Assembly (NCBI GenBank): GCA_027563935.2 | Contig: CM050454.1 | Span: 2,216,501-2,280,500 of the forward strand | Origin: Costus lasius | Lineage: Eukaryota; Streptophyta; Magnoliopsida; Zingiberales; Costaceae | Direction: 5' to 3' | DNA: 64,000 nt | Shown: positions 36,666 through 48,636 of the stretch, piece after piece | How the letters are laid out: the number at the start of each line of letters is the position of its first letter | Numbering within the stretch: position 1 is the stretch's first letter | The notes under the pieces: model-generated | What the model saw: only the letters and a program-made list of their open reading frames with translations | What the model was told of the DNA's origin: nothing | Databases searched by the model: none | Position numbers and translations under genes: made by a program

Positions 36666-37204
36666 TGTTGGATTAATTAAATATTAATTAATTAAATCTA
36701 AAAATCTCTCTCACATAACGTGTGTATTTTACTTAAAATATTAAAATCTATTTTTAAACACACGTACTCGACTATTTTCAGTGGAGAATTAATTTACTAT
36801 TCTTTAAATTAATCCACTTACCTATTTTGAGCATCTATTAATAGTTTCCAAATATTTAATTAATATTTTGGATAAAACTATTAATATTTTAATCAGTGAG
36901 TTTTCCCTATAAAAGGGAGGCTAGGATACTGGTTAAAATACATCAAGAGACTCTCAGATTCTCTAGCTCTGAAATTTCTCTCCAAACTCTCTTTCTCCAT
37001 TTTGCTGCTAGAAGTTGAAAGTTGCTCCGACAGGGCTTCCACCGTCGCACCGGCAGGAAGCTAGCCCTGGTTGTATCTTCAAGGCAGATCTTCGACTAAG
37101 CCCGTGCGTGGGACGCAAATTGCCTTAGGACAGACGATACGTCGCCTCCAGGTTCTTTTAAATTAATGCTAATTTATTTCATAGTTGATAGTTTTATATT
37201 TGCA
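36666..37204 (+). repeat. 5' LTR of the element in gene E
   Basis: The 539-bp LTR begins TGTTGGATTAATTAA and ends TATATTTGCA. It contains a TATA box at 36908-36915 and a GC-richer R/U5-like region (GCACCGGCAGGAAGCTAGCC) after it. Confidence 0.85.
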
Positions 37205-37399
37205 GGAATTAGAGTTAACAACAATCTAAGGCAAGTTTCTATTATCTAATTAATTTCTGCACTTAATTATCAACTCTGCCAAAGTTTAAAATCGATTTCA
37301 CTGTTTTATAGAGTTTTTAATTGATTTGAATCATTGATTTACGGTTTAATCGATTTCGGATTCACTGTGCACCGTTTGATCTGAATTCTACGGTTCTGA

Positions 37400-38210
37400 T
37401 CACTCCCGATTTTTTCCTCCGATTCACTGTGTGCTCGTGCGCCGCCCGTGCGCGTCACGCGCTTCGCACGTGCGTCCGCTTCGACGCCTCCGCGAGCTCT
37501 CTCGCGAGCGCGCCGTCGAGTGTTTTCGTCGTCGCCGGTTTTCACGGTTTTCCCGTCGATCTACGCCGCCATCCGAAGCATCGTTGGTTTCTTTGTCTTC
37601 GTCTCTCGCGTTCGAGCTCACGGCTCTCTTCGTGGACGCGGAGACAAATCGAATCGACGAGAAACGTCGACGGAATCCTCTCGAGTTTTCTCGCCGTCGC
37701 CGATCTGTTTTTTCGAGTTTCCGGAGCGATCGTCGACGATCAAAGTGTTTTTTGGTTTCGAAATCATTCTCATCTCGCCGCTGTATCTTTTCCCCACCTC
37801 GGCGCCTCTTCTCCAGGCCTCCGCCGCCCTGTAGAACCGCCGGACGGCCGCGCGAAAAGAATCGCCGCGCCGTCGCCCAAACCCTAAACGACGATAGCGT
37901 CGTGGGTCGGGTTTCGTCTTTTTTTGGATCCGATCCGATTACCTTCGCGCCCGATCCGGGTCGCTTCTGTGTCGTTTTTTTTTCGAATTTCGGATCTCGG
38001 ATCCGGTTTTTCTCCGCCCGCTCCGCTTCTCCGAAACCAAGTCGCGCGATCGCCGTCGATCTCAAGCGCGCATCTTGGCGCGATCTCGACCGTCCATCCT
38101 CGGACGCGGAACGCGGCTCGATCCAGCCGCGCGCCTGCGCTCGGGTCGAACCAGATTCCGAGCCTAGACTCAATCTGATCCTAACCCGAGTCTGGTTCAA
38201 TTTTATTTAA
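37400..38210. other. GC-rich internal tract of the LTR element
   Basis: This tract is strikingly GC- and CpG-rich, with TCG/CGC words throughout, and is open on both strands: 37431-38210 plus and 37424-38200 minus, each over 250 codons. The predicted peptides are Arg/Ser-rich and low-complexity, and they match no retroelement domain or other protein I recognise. I read it as a structured leader-like or captured GC-rich sequence, not as a gene. Confidence 0.5.
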
Positions 38211-41049
38211 TTCGAATTTCGATTTATTAATTGTTTTAGTGATTAATTAAATCCTAAAAATTCGGGAAAATTCAGGGAAATTCAAATAAAATTATCTTAA
38301 TGCATAGAAATTTTATTTGCATATTTTAGGGTAATTTTCTTACCCTATTTTCTTATTCGTCGCATAATCTGCTCTTAATCAGTTTGTAATAATCTGTTGT
38401 TGATCTTTGTACATAATCCGTCCTTTTCTATCGCATGCAAGATTTATTTCCCTAAATAATTTATAGCACATGCTTATCTCATTTAATCCGGTTAAGATCA
38501 CGCATGTTCTTATATTTTTAAATCTTATTGCATGCGCATATTAATTCCAAGTAAATCTGTTATTCAATACCAGTTAGATCTAATAACCGGTTGTGATTGA
38601 TTTAGCTATTCACGTCATTTGCATATTCTGATTGATTTACTTATGAGATCTGTTAAACTTTAATCGGTTTTCAAATCTGCTATTGTAAATCATTTTGTGT
38701 TTAATCCTTCATTTGTACTTGCATTTAATCATTAATTAGCTGCATCAATTTCTCCTCGTGATTAATTCCTGCAATCTCGTATTTCGCTTTGGTTTTCTAC
38801 TTGAGCCCTCAATCGGTGTCTGGTTTGGATTTGATCTAACGGATTGCATTTGCGACCGTTTTCGGATCCAAGCCGCAACCAATTTTGAAACCGTGTCGCT
38901 GTTCATGCTGCAAAATCCAACGTCGGGATTTGACCCGGTGCCGCGGCAGCCGCATGCCAGTCTCGCAATCCCCTCGCACACGTGCAACGCACACGTGTGG
39001 GCTTATGCGCTCAAGGCGAAAAACTCGCCCGATAATCGCTGCTCTAAGGGATTTGACCCTGCAAAGTGCGGACGGCCGCGGATTTTGCGCGAGCGGGCTG
39101 TCGGACGTGCGCAGCCTTGGATCTTCATCTTATAATAGTAAACATTTTACTTATATCGAATTGCTGATACACGGTTTATTCCAAATTGATTGTTTAAATT
39201 TCTGATTTAAATTGCGTAATCAAATTTGCATTCGGATATGATTTAGTATAATCTTAAATCTCCTTATTTGTATAGTGCATGCATCTGATTTCACACTTTC
39301 TCCAAATCAGATTTCACTCACTCTCTCCAAATCTTAACTTGATTTGGCATTCCAATTTCGTAGACCTGGATTTTAATTACTGTTAAATATTCATAATTAC
39401 ATTGCTAATATGCAATCAGATTTGCATTTTGATTATTAATCTGAGTCTACACATCTCTTATTATATTGGGATCTATTTGGTATAATTTTTGTTTTATTAG
39501 CTGATTTATGTTAGATTTGCATATTGGCATTAAGTAAATCTGATTTGCTGATCTTTATCGTCAAGTTCATTATTTGCATGCAGTATAAAGAATTTTAACC
39601 TGTATCTGCATGTTAGATTTACTGCTGATGTTAATTATTATTATATCACTTTTATGTGCAAATAAACCCTAAGGTATGCTCTGTGCCCTCGTGCGTGTTA
39701 GCACATGATGCTTGCACAACTGGCACACATGGAGGGAAATGCGTGATGCCCATTCAAGTTCACACACGATTTATGCACGTGCACATGACTAGCATGACAA
39801 TCAGACATTGCTTACTATATAAGTTCATACATTCTATTCATATTATTTGCTTCAATGCATTTGTTTTGCATCAATAATTCCTATTCTAATTTATGTTATT
39901 AGTCAATTACAAAAAATATATATTGCCTGTTGAAAATCCAATACTTTCATATTGCCTCCAACTTAATTCTTTTAGACATTATCTGATACTTTAGTGACCC
40001 TCTATGAAACTTGAAATATTATCTGAAATTCTTTCAAATGTGGAGGTGAAATTCTTTCGAATGTGGGGGTGGTTGACTAAAGTCAATGCACTAGAAATCA
40101 AAAGAAAGAATTTGAAGCTAAGTCTATTGGTCTAGAATATTTTCTAGATTCTAATACATATTGGTCAATGTTGTTAAAACTGACAGCTATCTTGCTGTCT
40201 GCTTCACAAAAGGTTTGAATCAAACCAAAGTAGAAGCTGCATCGACAGGTATGGGAATTACTGAAATTTCATAAATTGCTATATATCTGCTTTATGATTT
40301 ATGTACATACTTTGCAAAAGGAGTGGCCGAAGTGGCTTGACTCGTAAAAGGTTGATGCACTGAGCACAACATCGCCTATGGCTTGACCTAAGGCATATCT
40401 GGAACTTAGATTCCAGAAACATCGAGGGGAATGGGGATAGTCTAAATGGGCCCTCCTACGGTGGCAACCCAACCTCCGTGAAAGGTAGACCCTGGAAAGA
40501 GGTTTTGAATGGGTAACAACAAGCTGACTGGTTGGCCAAGGAGTACAAATTTTAAAAATTTGTGAAAACACTATTGTGTTGTTGGAACTATATAAAGGTT
40601 CCAATGCCCTATTCCTAAGGTGATGATAGTACTCCTATGTAGAGGAAGGATGAGCTTTAAACTCTTAAAGAAACCTATGGGTGACTCTACACACCTACTA
40701 TAAAGTTTCTCCTATATGTGAGTTTCTGTATACGGCCGCAGACTAGAGACTTGACACCTCTAGCAAACTCACAAGAATAAGATATATGCGCACGGCCAAA
40801 AATGTGCAACACCGCGTCGTAGTCAACTGTATCATGTGTGCACCGTTCAATGCTGGGCCAAAAGGAATGTAGTTCAAGACCTGGTTCACTCCATTCCTTC
40901 CAGCAGAGTTCCGTGGACTAAGTGTGTTGAGCACTGCTCTTCCCTGACCGCGTGATATAAACTTCAAGCAGCAGTTTTATTTCTTTTATCGTATGTTTTC
41001 TATTTTCTCATTCGTTCGATTTCAAGATTTATTGGATTTAGTGGGGGAT

Positions 41050-41591
41050 TGTTGGATTAATTAAATATTAATTAATTAAATCCAAAAATCTCTCTTACGC
41101 ACACAACGTGTGTATTTTACTTAAAATATTAAAATCTATTTTTAAACACACGTACTCGACTATTTTCAGTGGAGAATTAATTTACTATTCTTTAAATTAA
41201 TCCACTTACCTATTTTGAGCATCTATTAATAGTTTCCAAATATTTAATTAATATTTTGGATAAAACTATTAATATTTTAATCAGTGAGTTTTTCCTATAA
41301 AAGGGAGGCTAGGATACTGGTTAAAATACATCAAGAGACTCTCAGATTCTCTAGCTCTGAAATTTCTCTCCAAACTCTCTTTCTCCATTTTGCTGCTAGA
41401 AGTTGAAAGTTGCTCCGACAGGGCTTCCACCGTCGCACCGGCAGGAAGCTAGCCCTGGTTGTATCTTCAAGGCAGATCTTCGACTAAGCCCGTGCGTGGG
41501 ACGAAAATTGCCTTAGGACAGACGATACGTCGCCTCCAGGTTCTTTTAAATTAATGCTAATTTATTTCATAGTTGATAGTTTTATATTTCA
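41050..41591 (+). repeat. 3' LTR of the element in gene E
   Basis: The 542-bp LTR follows the AGTGGGGGAT polypurine tract. It differs from the 5' LTR by a 4-bp insertion near 41100, roughly four or five substitutions and one missing G near its end. Confidence 0.85.
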
Positions 41592-41660
41592 GCGGTGAGG
41601 GGAAGTTAAGATAGGAGGAGAAGGTAGGAGAGGAGACTGGAGAGGGAGGGACCTGGAAAG
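41592..41660. repeat. 69-bp direct repeat, right flank of LTR element
   Basis: This is an exact copy of 36597-36665, joined directly to the 3' end of the right LTR and running into exon 1 of gene E. Confidence 0.9.
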
Positions 41661-42376
41661 GGGGGCGCTTCGGAGATGACGTGGGGGAGATCGAAGTTGA
41701 TGCCCTTTATGGCGGGGTACTTGGCGGTGATGATGGCGAGGGTGGCGCCTATGCCGCCGCCGACGTCGACGATGACGCCTAGGCCATCGAAGCCGCGGTA
41801 GATGTCGAGGAGCTTCTTTGTGAGGATGACGGAGGCGTTCTTCATGCCCTCGTTGAACACCTTGTTGAAGCGCAGGTCGGTGCCGTAGTACTCGAACGAC
41901 GTCATACCGTAGGCCCGGTTGAAGGGGATGCCGCCGTGCAGCACCGCGTCCTTGAGGTGGTACCAGCTCTCCATGAGCACCTTGTCCTGGTTCATCAACA
42001 CCAGGGCAGCCATGGACACGCCGTCCTCGTTCTTGGTCAGGTACTTGCACGCCGGTGCGACGCCATACCGCCTCACTACCCGCCCGTCGGCGCCGGTCTC
42101 GACGGAGCATCTGACGATCTTGTAGGCGGCCAGAAGGCGGAGGATGCGGTCGACCATGGAAGCGGCCAGGGGGTTCTCGGTCGGCAGCTGGGCGGCGATC
42201 TAGGCGGGGCTGAGCTTGGCCTCCAGGCCGGCTCTGGCAAGGATCTCGAGAAGGTCGAGCTCGATCGCGGCCTTGAGGGTCATCACCGGGATGGAGGCGC
42301 TCCCCATCGTCATCGCGTACATGCACGCCTCTTCGTCCTCCTCCGGCGTAAGCACCCACTCCTCGACGGATCCCAT
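41592..42376 (-). pseudogene. COMT-like copy E, 5' part (exon 1) with nonsense codon
   Basis: Exon 1 occupies 42376-41653 and encodes MGSVEEW to APPFP, followed by intron 1 sequence. Codon 59, GAG in the other copies (PAEIAAQ), is TAG here (plus-strand CTA at 42200-42202), which truncates the protein. Downstream codons stay in frame, including SAM motif VDVGGGIG. The pocket is like copy A: Ser, Tyr (FEYYGTD), Phe and Ala (KNAS). With the LTR insertion and the stop codon, copy E is doubly disabled. The upstream flank is conserved with copy A. Confidence 0.9.
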
Positions 42377-42995
42377 GGCGGTGGCTGAGATTACTGATTC
42401 TGCAGCACTGAGTAAGTCGAATGAAGAGAAGGACTGAAGGAGACTTTAAAGACTCTGCAGCCCACCTACTACGACCTTTCTCAGCTTCTGAGATATTTAA
42501 CCTCGATCGGTATCTCAAATCGCTTCTTCTCCCATGAATTCAGCTCTTCCTTTCTAAGGATTAATATGGAAAATCAACTTTATAATTGATTTGGGAATGC
42601 GAGAAACTAAGTAGTGTTTCGTGATTCACGAGGGCACCTGCACAGCCATAAAGCACTAGATTTGAAAATACGGGTTACAAAGGATCATGCTGTTACTTAT
42701 AATCCGTTTACACTAACTCAAATATAACTCATTTAATTAATTAGATCAAAATTTATAATTTTAAAACAATTCGAATATAATCGAGTGAATTCGACCTAAC
42801 CCAACTAAGTCATCTAATTAAACTTATTACTTATTAATTTGCTAAGACATGACTTATTAACCTACTTAGACCCGGCTTGATGACTTGACCTGACCTATTG
42901 ATGACCTGTTGGGTCGAGAGTGAGAGAGAGAGAGGGAGGAAGACAAGGAGAGTGGGAGATGGGGGCTGACTGGCTGAGGAAGAGGAGGAGGACGG

Positions 42996-43027
<32 letters not shown>

Positions 43028-44039
43028 GGGAGAGGAGGGCGATGAAAGAGAGGGGCAGTGGGCGGGTAGGGGGGAGCTTGAGAGAGAAGGGTGGGTGGGG
43101 AATTTAGAAAGTTAAGGGTTTTTTTAGAAATAGTTTAATTTATACGGGTTAACTTATAACTCAAACATAATTATGGTTAATCTGAACTCACTAACTTTGT
43201 GTTGGGTTGAGTTACGTTGGCGAGCTGAATCAAATTTTTTTTTTTGTCACAAGAGTAGCGACAAGTAGAAAAAGTTAACAGTACATAGTAGAGACATTAT
43301 GGCATTCGTCAACCTTGTATGTTAGCTAGATGCCAATATTCATACTAATATGTTATGGATACATGCATTTTTTTATATAATCTTGATTAAACAAAAATTA
43401 ATAAAAAAAACTGTTATATCCTAAAATCAAATTATATGACAATCCAAGATGATAAAAAAAATTTTAGGATATAAAAAAACTGTTATATCCTAAAATCAAA
43501 TTATATGACAATCCAAGATGATAAAAAAAACATAGTACAAAGTACACACAAATTTACGTGGTCTAGCATAAGCCTACATCCACAAGCGTTGATGGAGCAA
43601 GTTTCACTATCAAAATATCAACAATGTATAACAATATATGAATACCTAATGAATAAACAACACCTCTTTGACAATAACCTCTCTAGATATGTGCAAAGAA
43701 ATATGTACTTAATTGTAAGAACAAAATCTTTTAATCACAAAGGAAAGATGAAGAGATTTACTTTAAGGAAGAATAATTTTTGTCTTTCAACTTGATGTGT
43801 TGTTGTAGAAGAGAAAACCTATTAAGTTTATGAAATTCGCATGTGAGAAAAAGGCCTCAAAAAATAAACCATAGAATGCATAATATTGCATATTTACATT
43901 AAATAATAGGCTAATGAGTTAGCGGGTTAGTGGTTATGCTTCTTAACGGGTTTTTAGTTAAAATCAAGTCAAATCCAATAAATCTCTACCTTGACTTGAA
44001 TTTTAATAACCATAGTTGAATCACTTGCTCAACCTTCTC
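42377..44039. other. 5' flank and spacer of gene E
   Basis: This is the counterpart of 2253-3880. It has a GA microsatellite at about 43000-43027 and a private local duplication near 43415-43525 (TTATATCCTAAAATCAAATT twice). No gene is seen. Confidence 0.5.
43000..43027. repeat. (GA)n microsatellite, unit E
   Basis: This is the shortest of the four orthologous GA tracts, about 28 bp. Confidence 0.9.
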
Positions 44040-44104
44040 CAAATGAACTCAACGGTAAGAAATACAAATCAAGTCCAAGCATTGCTTGAACTTGCACAAG
44101 AAGG
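44040..44104 (-). mobile_element. Left stub of old copia remnant, unit E
   Basis: This short piece of the degenerate copia remnant (ending CTTGCACAAGAAGG) runs directly into the LTR of the younger copia element. About 820 bp of the old remnant that should follow, present in units A to C, is missing. Confidence 0.75.
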
Positions 44105-45789
44105 TGAAAGTCCCTTAGAACTGAAGGGGGAAACCCTAATAGGAGGCGCAACAAAAATTTTCTAGCGGAATCTTAGGGTTTCAAAAGATCGAATGTAAGT
44201 TCATGTGATCAACTCCTTATAATGTATAAATCAGATTAGATTCATACCATTGCCATCGATCGGATGGTGCCTTGGAAGGAAAGGCGCAAATGTTCCTTCT
44301 CCAAAGGTGACGCACACAAATGAAAATGGCTTGCTCCTTTGAATCTTTGTGCTAGCAAAGCTCTTCAAAAGGTCTTTGATCGGTTGAAGGGAATGAGATG
44401 AGAGTTCTCTCCTTTTCGAATCCTTCTCCAATGCGTGAAGAAGTCGCCACCCAAGGAAGCGCCGAAAAAGAGAGGGTGAGAGGCGAGAATAGAGCATGAT
44501 AACCTCAACGTGAGGCGTGGTCACGATTTAGAAGTCATGGCTTCTAAAATTAGTAAACCACTTCTCCTCATGCGCCCATGAGTTTACCCAAGCGCAAATC
44601 TCTGATCTTTTGAACCATGCGCTCAAGTAATGAGCTGGTTCAATTAAATTTGGTTCAAATACCAAATTAAACCAAGCCCTCTGGTTTAGATCATAATTAA
44701 ACCCTAAGGCTCCAGATCTAACCGTTCATCTCTTGATGCTCCTGATCTCACCGATCTAGCATCTATTCTCTCGATCGAAGCTTACCGATCTCAAGCCCTA
44801 ATCAATCAAACATGATCAGACCAGATCTCACTTACAATCAGAGATCAAATCCCTTTAAACTGAACCCAAATAATTCAGTCCACACGATCTGACTTAAGTA
44901 AGCCATATCATCAATTTGTGCGACCCTGAGGGTTTCCTTTAAATGTCGGTAATGATAACTCACGTCATCATGATCAGTGAGGGGTATCTAGCAACACATC
45001 ACTGTCTCCCGATATAAAGGAAAGAGTCTTCCAAGACTACACCCAAACCACAGCACAAGTGTGAATCCAATTCACAAGGCATGCAAATTTCCTTTGCCAC
45101 TGGATGTTCTTATTGGACAAGCGTGTCAAGCTTGTAGCTCCAATATGATGAGCATGATTAGATCAGATGAACATAGTCATCTGGGTATGGCCATACACTT
45201 TCTCAATCATCTCATCCAGGGGGGCCCTTTAGAACATCACACTCCTTAAACAAGGAGACGGCAATCCTATATCTATCACTAGTGCCCTAACCTGATTCAA
45301 GCTCACCATCCAAGATAGTCTATAACCATTATGTTTCAAATGATATTGAACTACCTCAAAACAATGACAATCATCATTTAGAAAACACAAGTGATCTCAA
45401 GTCAGAGGAAATGTGCCACTTGTCGCATTCAAGGATTATTCATATTGTGACAAGCAATTGAATATCCTAGTAGGGTCTGTCCAGTACATCCAATGTACCC
45501 ATGGGTCTACATCTTATTCCATGCTCGAAGCATCCTATAAGATTAGAACACATATTAGTCTTAACCATATCAAGGCTGTCTCATGTTCACCAAGATATAT
45601 CGACTAAGGACTTAACTGCATGTCAGCCTAGCTGAACAGCTTTGAGACATTATTCAGAAGTACACTTATTGCAGCAGACAATGTAACAAACTGAATAACA
45701 ACCATGCCTTTATAAACATAAGAGTTTATTACATGATACTGATACATTCCCAAGGCCTCAAACATTAGCCTTAAGGGCATACCCCAACA
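44105..45789 (-). repeat. 3' LTR of the Ty1-copia element (about 1.7 kb)
   Basis: The boundaries are set by TG at 45789-45788, next to the polypurine tract, and CA at 44106-44105, where unit E stops matching units A to C. Small frames inside, such as 44524-44231, are not genes. Confidence 0.75.
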
Positions 45790-45809
45790 ATCTCCCACTT
45801 GCACTTAAT

Positions 45810-48634
45810 CTAATGGTTGAGAAATCTCAAACCCATATTATTACAGTGCTTCTCATGCTTCTGCTGCGCCAGAGGCTTAGTAAGCGGGTCTGCCAGATTG
45901 TCATCTGTATGAACCTTGCAGACTTTGATCTCGCCACGATCAATGATCTCCCGGATCAAATGAAACCGTCTCTGTATGTGCTTGGACTTCTGGTGCGACC
46001 GTGGTTCCTTTGCTTGTGCGATTGCTCCAGTGTTATCACAGAAGATAACCAAAGGATCTGCACTCGAAGGAACAACACCAAGTTCCTGAACGAACTTACG
46101 AATCCACACTGCCTCCTTGGATGCTTCCGAGGCTGCAACATACTCGGCTTCTGTTGTGGAATCAGCAACGATTGACTGTTTGAAACTCTTCCACACCACC
46201 GCTCCTCCATTCAAGCTAAAAATATAGCCTGATTGCGATCGGAAATCATCCTGGTCAGACTGGAACGAAGCGTCAGTATATCCTTCAATACTGAGTTCTT
46301 CCTGACCACCATATATCAAGAACATATCTTTGGTCCTCCGCAGATATTTTAAAATGTTCTTGACTGCAATCCAGTGCGCCATACCTGGATTACCTTGGAA
46401 CCGACTGGTCACGCTTAACCCGTAAGCGACGTCTGGGCGAGTACACAACATCGCATACATTATGGACCCAATAGCCGAAGCATAAGGCGTATTGTCCATT
46501 TCATCTTTCTCAGTCTGTGTTTGTGGACACTGACTCTTCGAAAGATTCAGACCATGTCTGACTGGAAGATATCCTCTTTTAGAATTCTCTAAATGAAATC
46601 TCTCCAGGACTTTATCGATGTAAGTACTCTGGCACAGCCCGAGAAGCCTCTTAGATCTATCCCTGTTGATCTTCACACCTAATACATAGGCTGCTTCTCC
46701 AAGATCTTTCATCTGGAAACATTTCCTTAACCATGCCTTAACCGCATGCATTTCAGGAATATCGTTTCCAATGATCAAGATATCATCGACGTAGAGGACT
46801 AGGAAAGTAATCACGCTCCCACTAAACCTCTTATATACACACGGGTCATCTTCGTTCTTGATGAAACCAAATTCAGTGACTGATTCATCAAAACGAATAT
46901 TCCAGCTTCTTGATGCTTGTTTGAGTCCATAAATAGACTTCTTTAACTTGCATATTTTATGACGATCTGATGGATTAGTGAAACCTTCTGGTTGTGTCAT
47001 ATACACATCCTCATCCAGATTTCCATTAAGGAAAGCCGTTTTCACATCCATCTGCCAGATCTCATAATCGTAATATGCTGCTATCGCGAAAAGAATCCGA
47101 ATAGACTTAAACATGGCTACAGGTGAGAAAGTTTCATCATAATCTATCCCGTAGATTTGTTTGAAACCTTTCGCAACTAGCCTGCCTTTATAGGTAACCA
47201 CGTTACCATCCATGTCAATCTTCTTCTTGAAGATCCATTTACAACCTATAGGGATTACTCCCGGAGGCGGATCAACCAAATCCCAGACTCGGTTATCTGA
47301 CATGGAGTCCATCTCGGCGCGCATAGCTTCAAGCCATCTCGCTGACTCCGGTCCACTGACCGCATCCGCATAAGTGAGGGGTTCATCATGATCAATGATG
47401 TAGACTCCGTCATAGCGCTCAGGCTGTCGACGGATCCTTCCCGATCTTCGCGGTTCCCATGATATCTGAGCCTCAGGTTGTTCAGTAACCTGTTCTACCG
47501 GCTCAGGCTCATCCAACTGTGCTTGACCACTTTGTCCTTCCTCTGGATTCTCATCCAGCTTTATTTCTCTCCCACTGGCCTCTTGCAGAAGAAACTCCTT
47601 CTCAAGAAATATGGCCGTCCGAGCAACAAATACTTTGTTCTCTTTGGGATCGTAGAAATAATAACCCTTAGTTTCCTTAGGGTAACCGACAAAGATACAT
47701 TTCTCAGATCTGCTCTCTAGTTTCCCAGAGGCGAGCTTTTTGACATAAGCCTCGCAGCCCCAGATCCTGATAAATGTTAAGTTCGGCTGTTTCCCATACC
47801 ATAACTCATATGGCGTATTTGAAACTGCCTTGGATGGCACTCGGTTTAGTACCTTTGCAGCTGTCTCTAGTGCAAATCCCCAAAAGGAGTAAGGTAGAGC
47901 AGCCTGACTCATCATAGAACGAACCATATCAAGTAACGTTCTATTTCTCCTCTCGGACACACCATTCCATTGCGGTGTTCCTGGCGGAGTGAGCTGTGAG
48001 ATAATCCCACACTCCTTCAGATAGTCAGTAAACTCTCGACTTAGGTATTCTCCACCTCGATCAGAACGAAGTGCCTTGATATGTCGGCCTAGCTGATTCT
48101 GTACTTCATTCTTGAATTCTTTGAACTTGTCAAAAGATTCACTCTTATGTCTCATCAGATAGACATAACCGTACCTACTGAAATCATCAGTGAAGGTGAT
48201 GAAGTATTGATAGCCACCTCTGGCATGTTTACTAAATGGCCCACACACATCACTGTGTATAAGGTCAAGTAAACCTGAAGCCCTTTGACCTTTGTGGGGA
48301 AAAGGTGACTTCTTCATTTTACCCATTAAACAAGCTTTGCATGTATCAATCTCCTCATAGGAGAATGATCCCAGCAGTCCATAATCATGCAACCGCTTAA
48401 TGCGTTTCTTTTTAATATGGCCTAAACGACTATGCCATAGCAAGGTGCTGTCATCAGCATATTTGGCTTTCTTATTATCAATATTGTGTATAGAACATTC
48501 CATGTCCAACATGAATAACCCATTGTTAATTGAACCAGTAGCATAAACAATATTATCTAAAGTAAGAATACACTTTGAAATATTGCATTCAAAGGAAAAC
48601 CCTTTCCTGACAAGAGCAGGAATAGAGATAATAA
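45810..48634 (-). pseudogene. Ty1-copia pol (integrase, reverse transcriptase, RNase H), N-terminally truncated
   Basis: An uninterrupted frame of about 940 codons ends at a TAG at 45812-45810. Counting from the frame opening at 48665, the integrase zinc finger is His78, His83, Cys109, Cys112 (WHSRLGH...CKAC). The integrase core D139, D202, E238 has exact DD35E spacing. The reverse transcriptase has QMDVKTAF (D540) and YVDD at 625-628. RNase H motifs YTDASF, TEAEYVA and NTGAIA follow, then LADPLTK. The order integrase before reverse transcriptase defines Ty1-copia. The enzyme domains look intact, but gag, protease and the true polyprotein start are missing. The first 11 codons of the open frame (after a TTG, no ATG) come from the older copia remnant, so the frame is a chance fusion. 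Confidence 0.9.
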
Positions 48635-48636
48635 AA

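Larger units (their letters stand above)
36666..41591 (+). mobile_element. Non-autonomous LTR retrotransposon inserted in gene E
   Basis: The element is bounded by LTRs of 539 bp (36666-37204) and 542 bp (41050-41591) that start TGTTGGATTAATTAA. They end TTGCA in the left copy and TTCA in the right copy. A polypurine tract AGTGGGGGAT lies just before the right LTR (41040-41049), fixing the plus orientation. Each LTR has a TATA box (TATAAAAG at 36908-36915 and 41296-41303). The internal 3.8 kb has no gag, protease, integrase or reverse transcriptase. It has a very GC-rich stretch (about 37400-38200), then AT-rich DNA. I find no standard tRNA-Met primer site after the left LTR. It must have been mobilised by an autonomous partner. 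The LTRs differ by only a handful of bases. Confidence 0.85.
44105..48636 (-). mobile_element. 5'-truncated Ty1-copia retrotransposon
   Basis: Reading on the minus strand, the element has a long pol frame, a polypurine tract (AAGTGGGAGAT, about 45790-45800) and a 3' LTR that starts TGTTGGGGTATG at 45789 and ends GGGACTTTCA at 44105. The 5' LTR, gag and protease are missing. At about 48636 the sequence switches into the older copia remnant at TTGACAAACACATC. It is much better preserved than the old remnant and therefore younger. It is present only in unit E. Confidence 0.85.

Noticed and set aside
37424..38210. Two overlapping 258-259-codon frames as genes in the LTR element
   Set aside because: They overlap on opposite strands in a GC-rich tract and encode Arg/Ser-rich low-complexity peptides with no domain.
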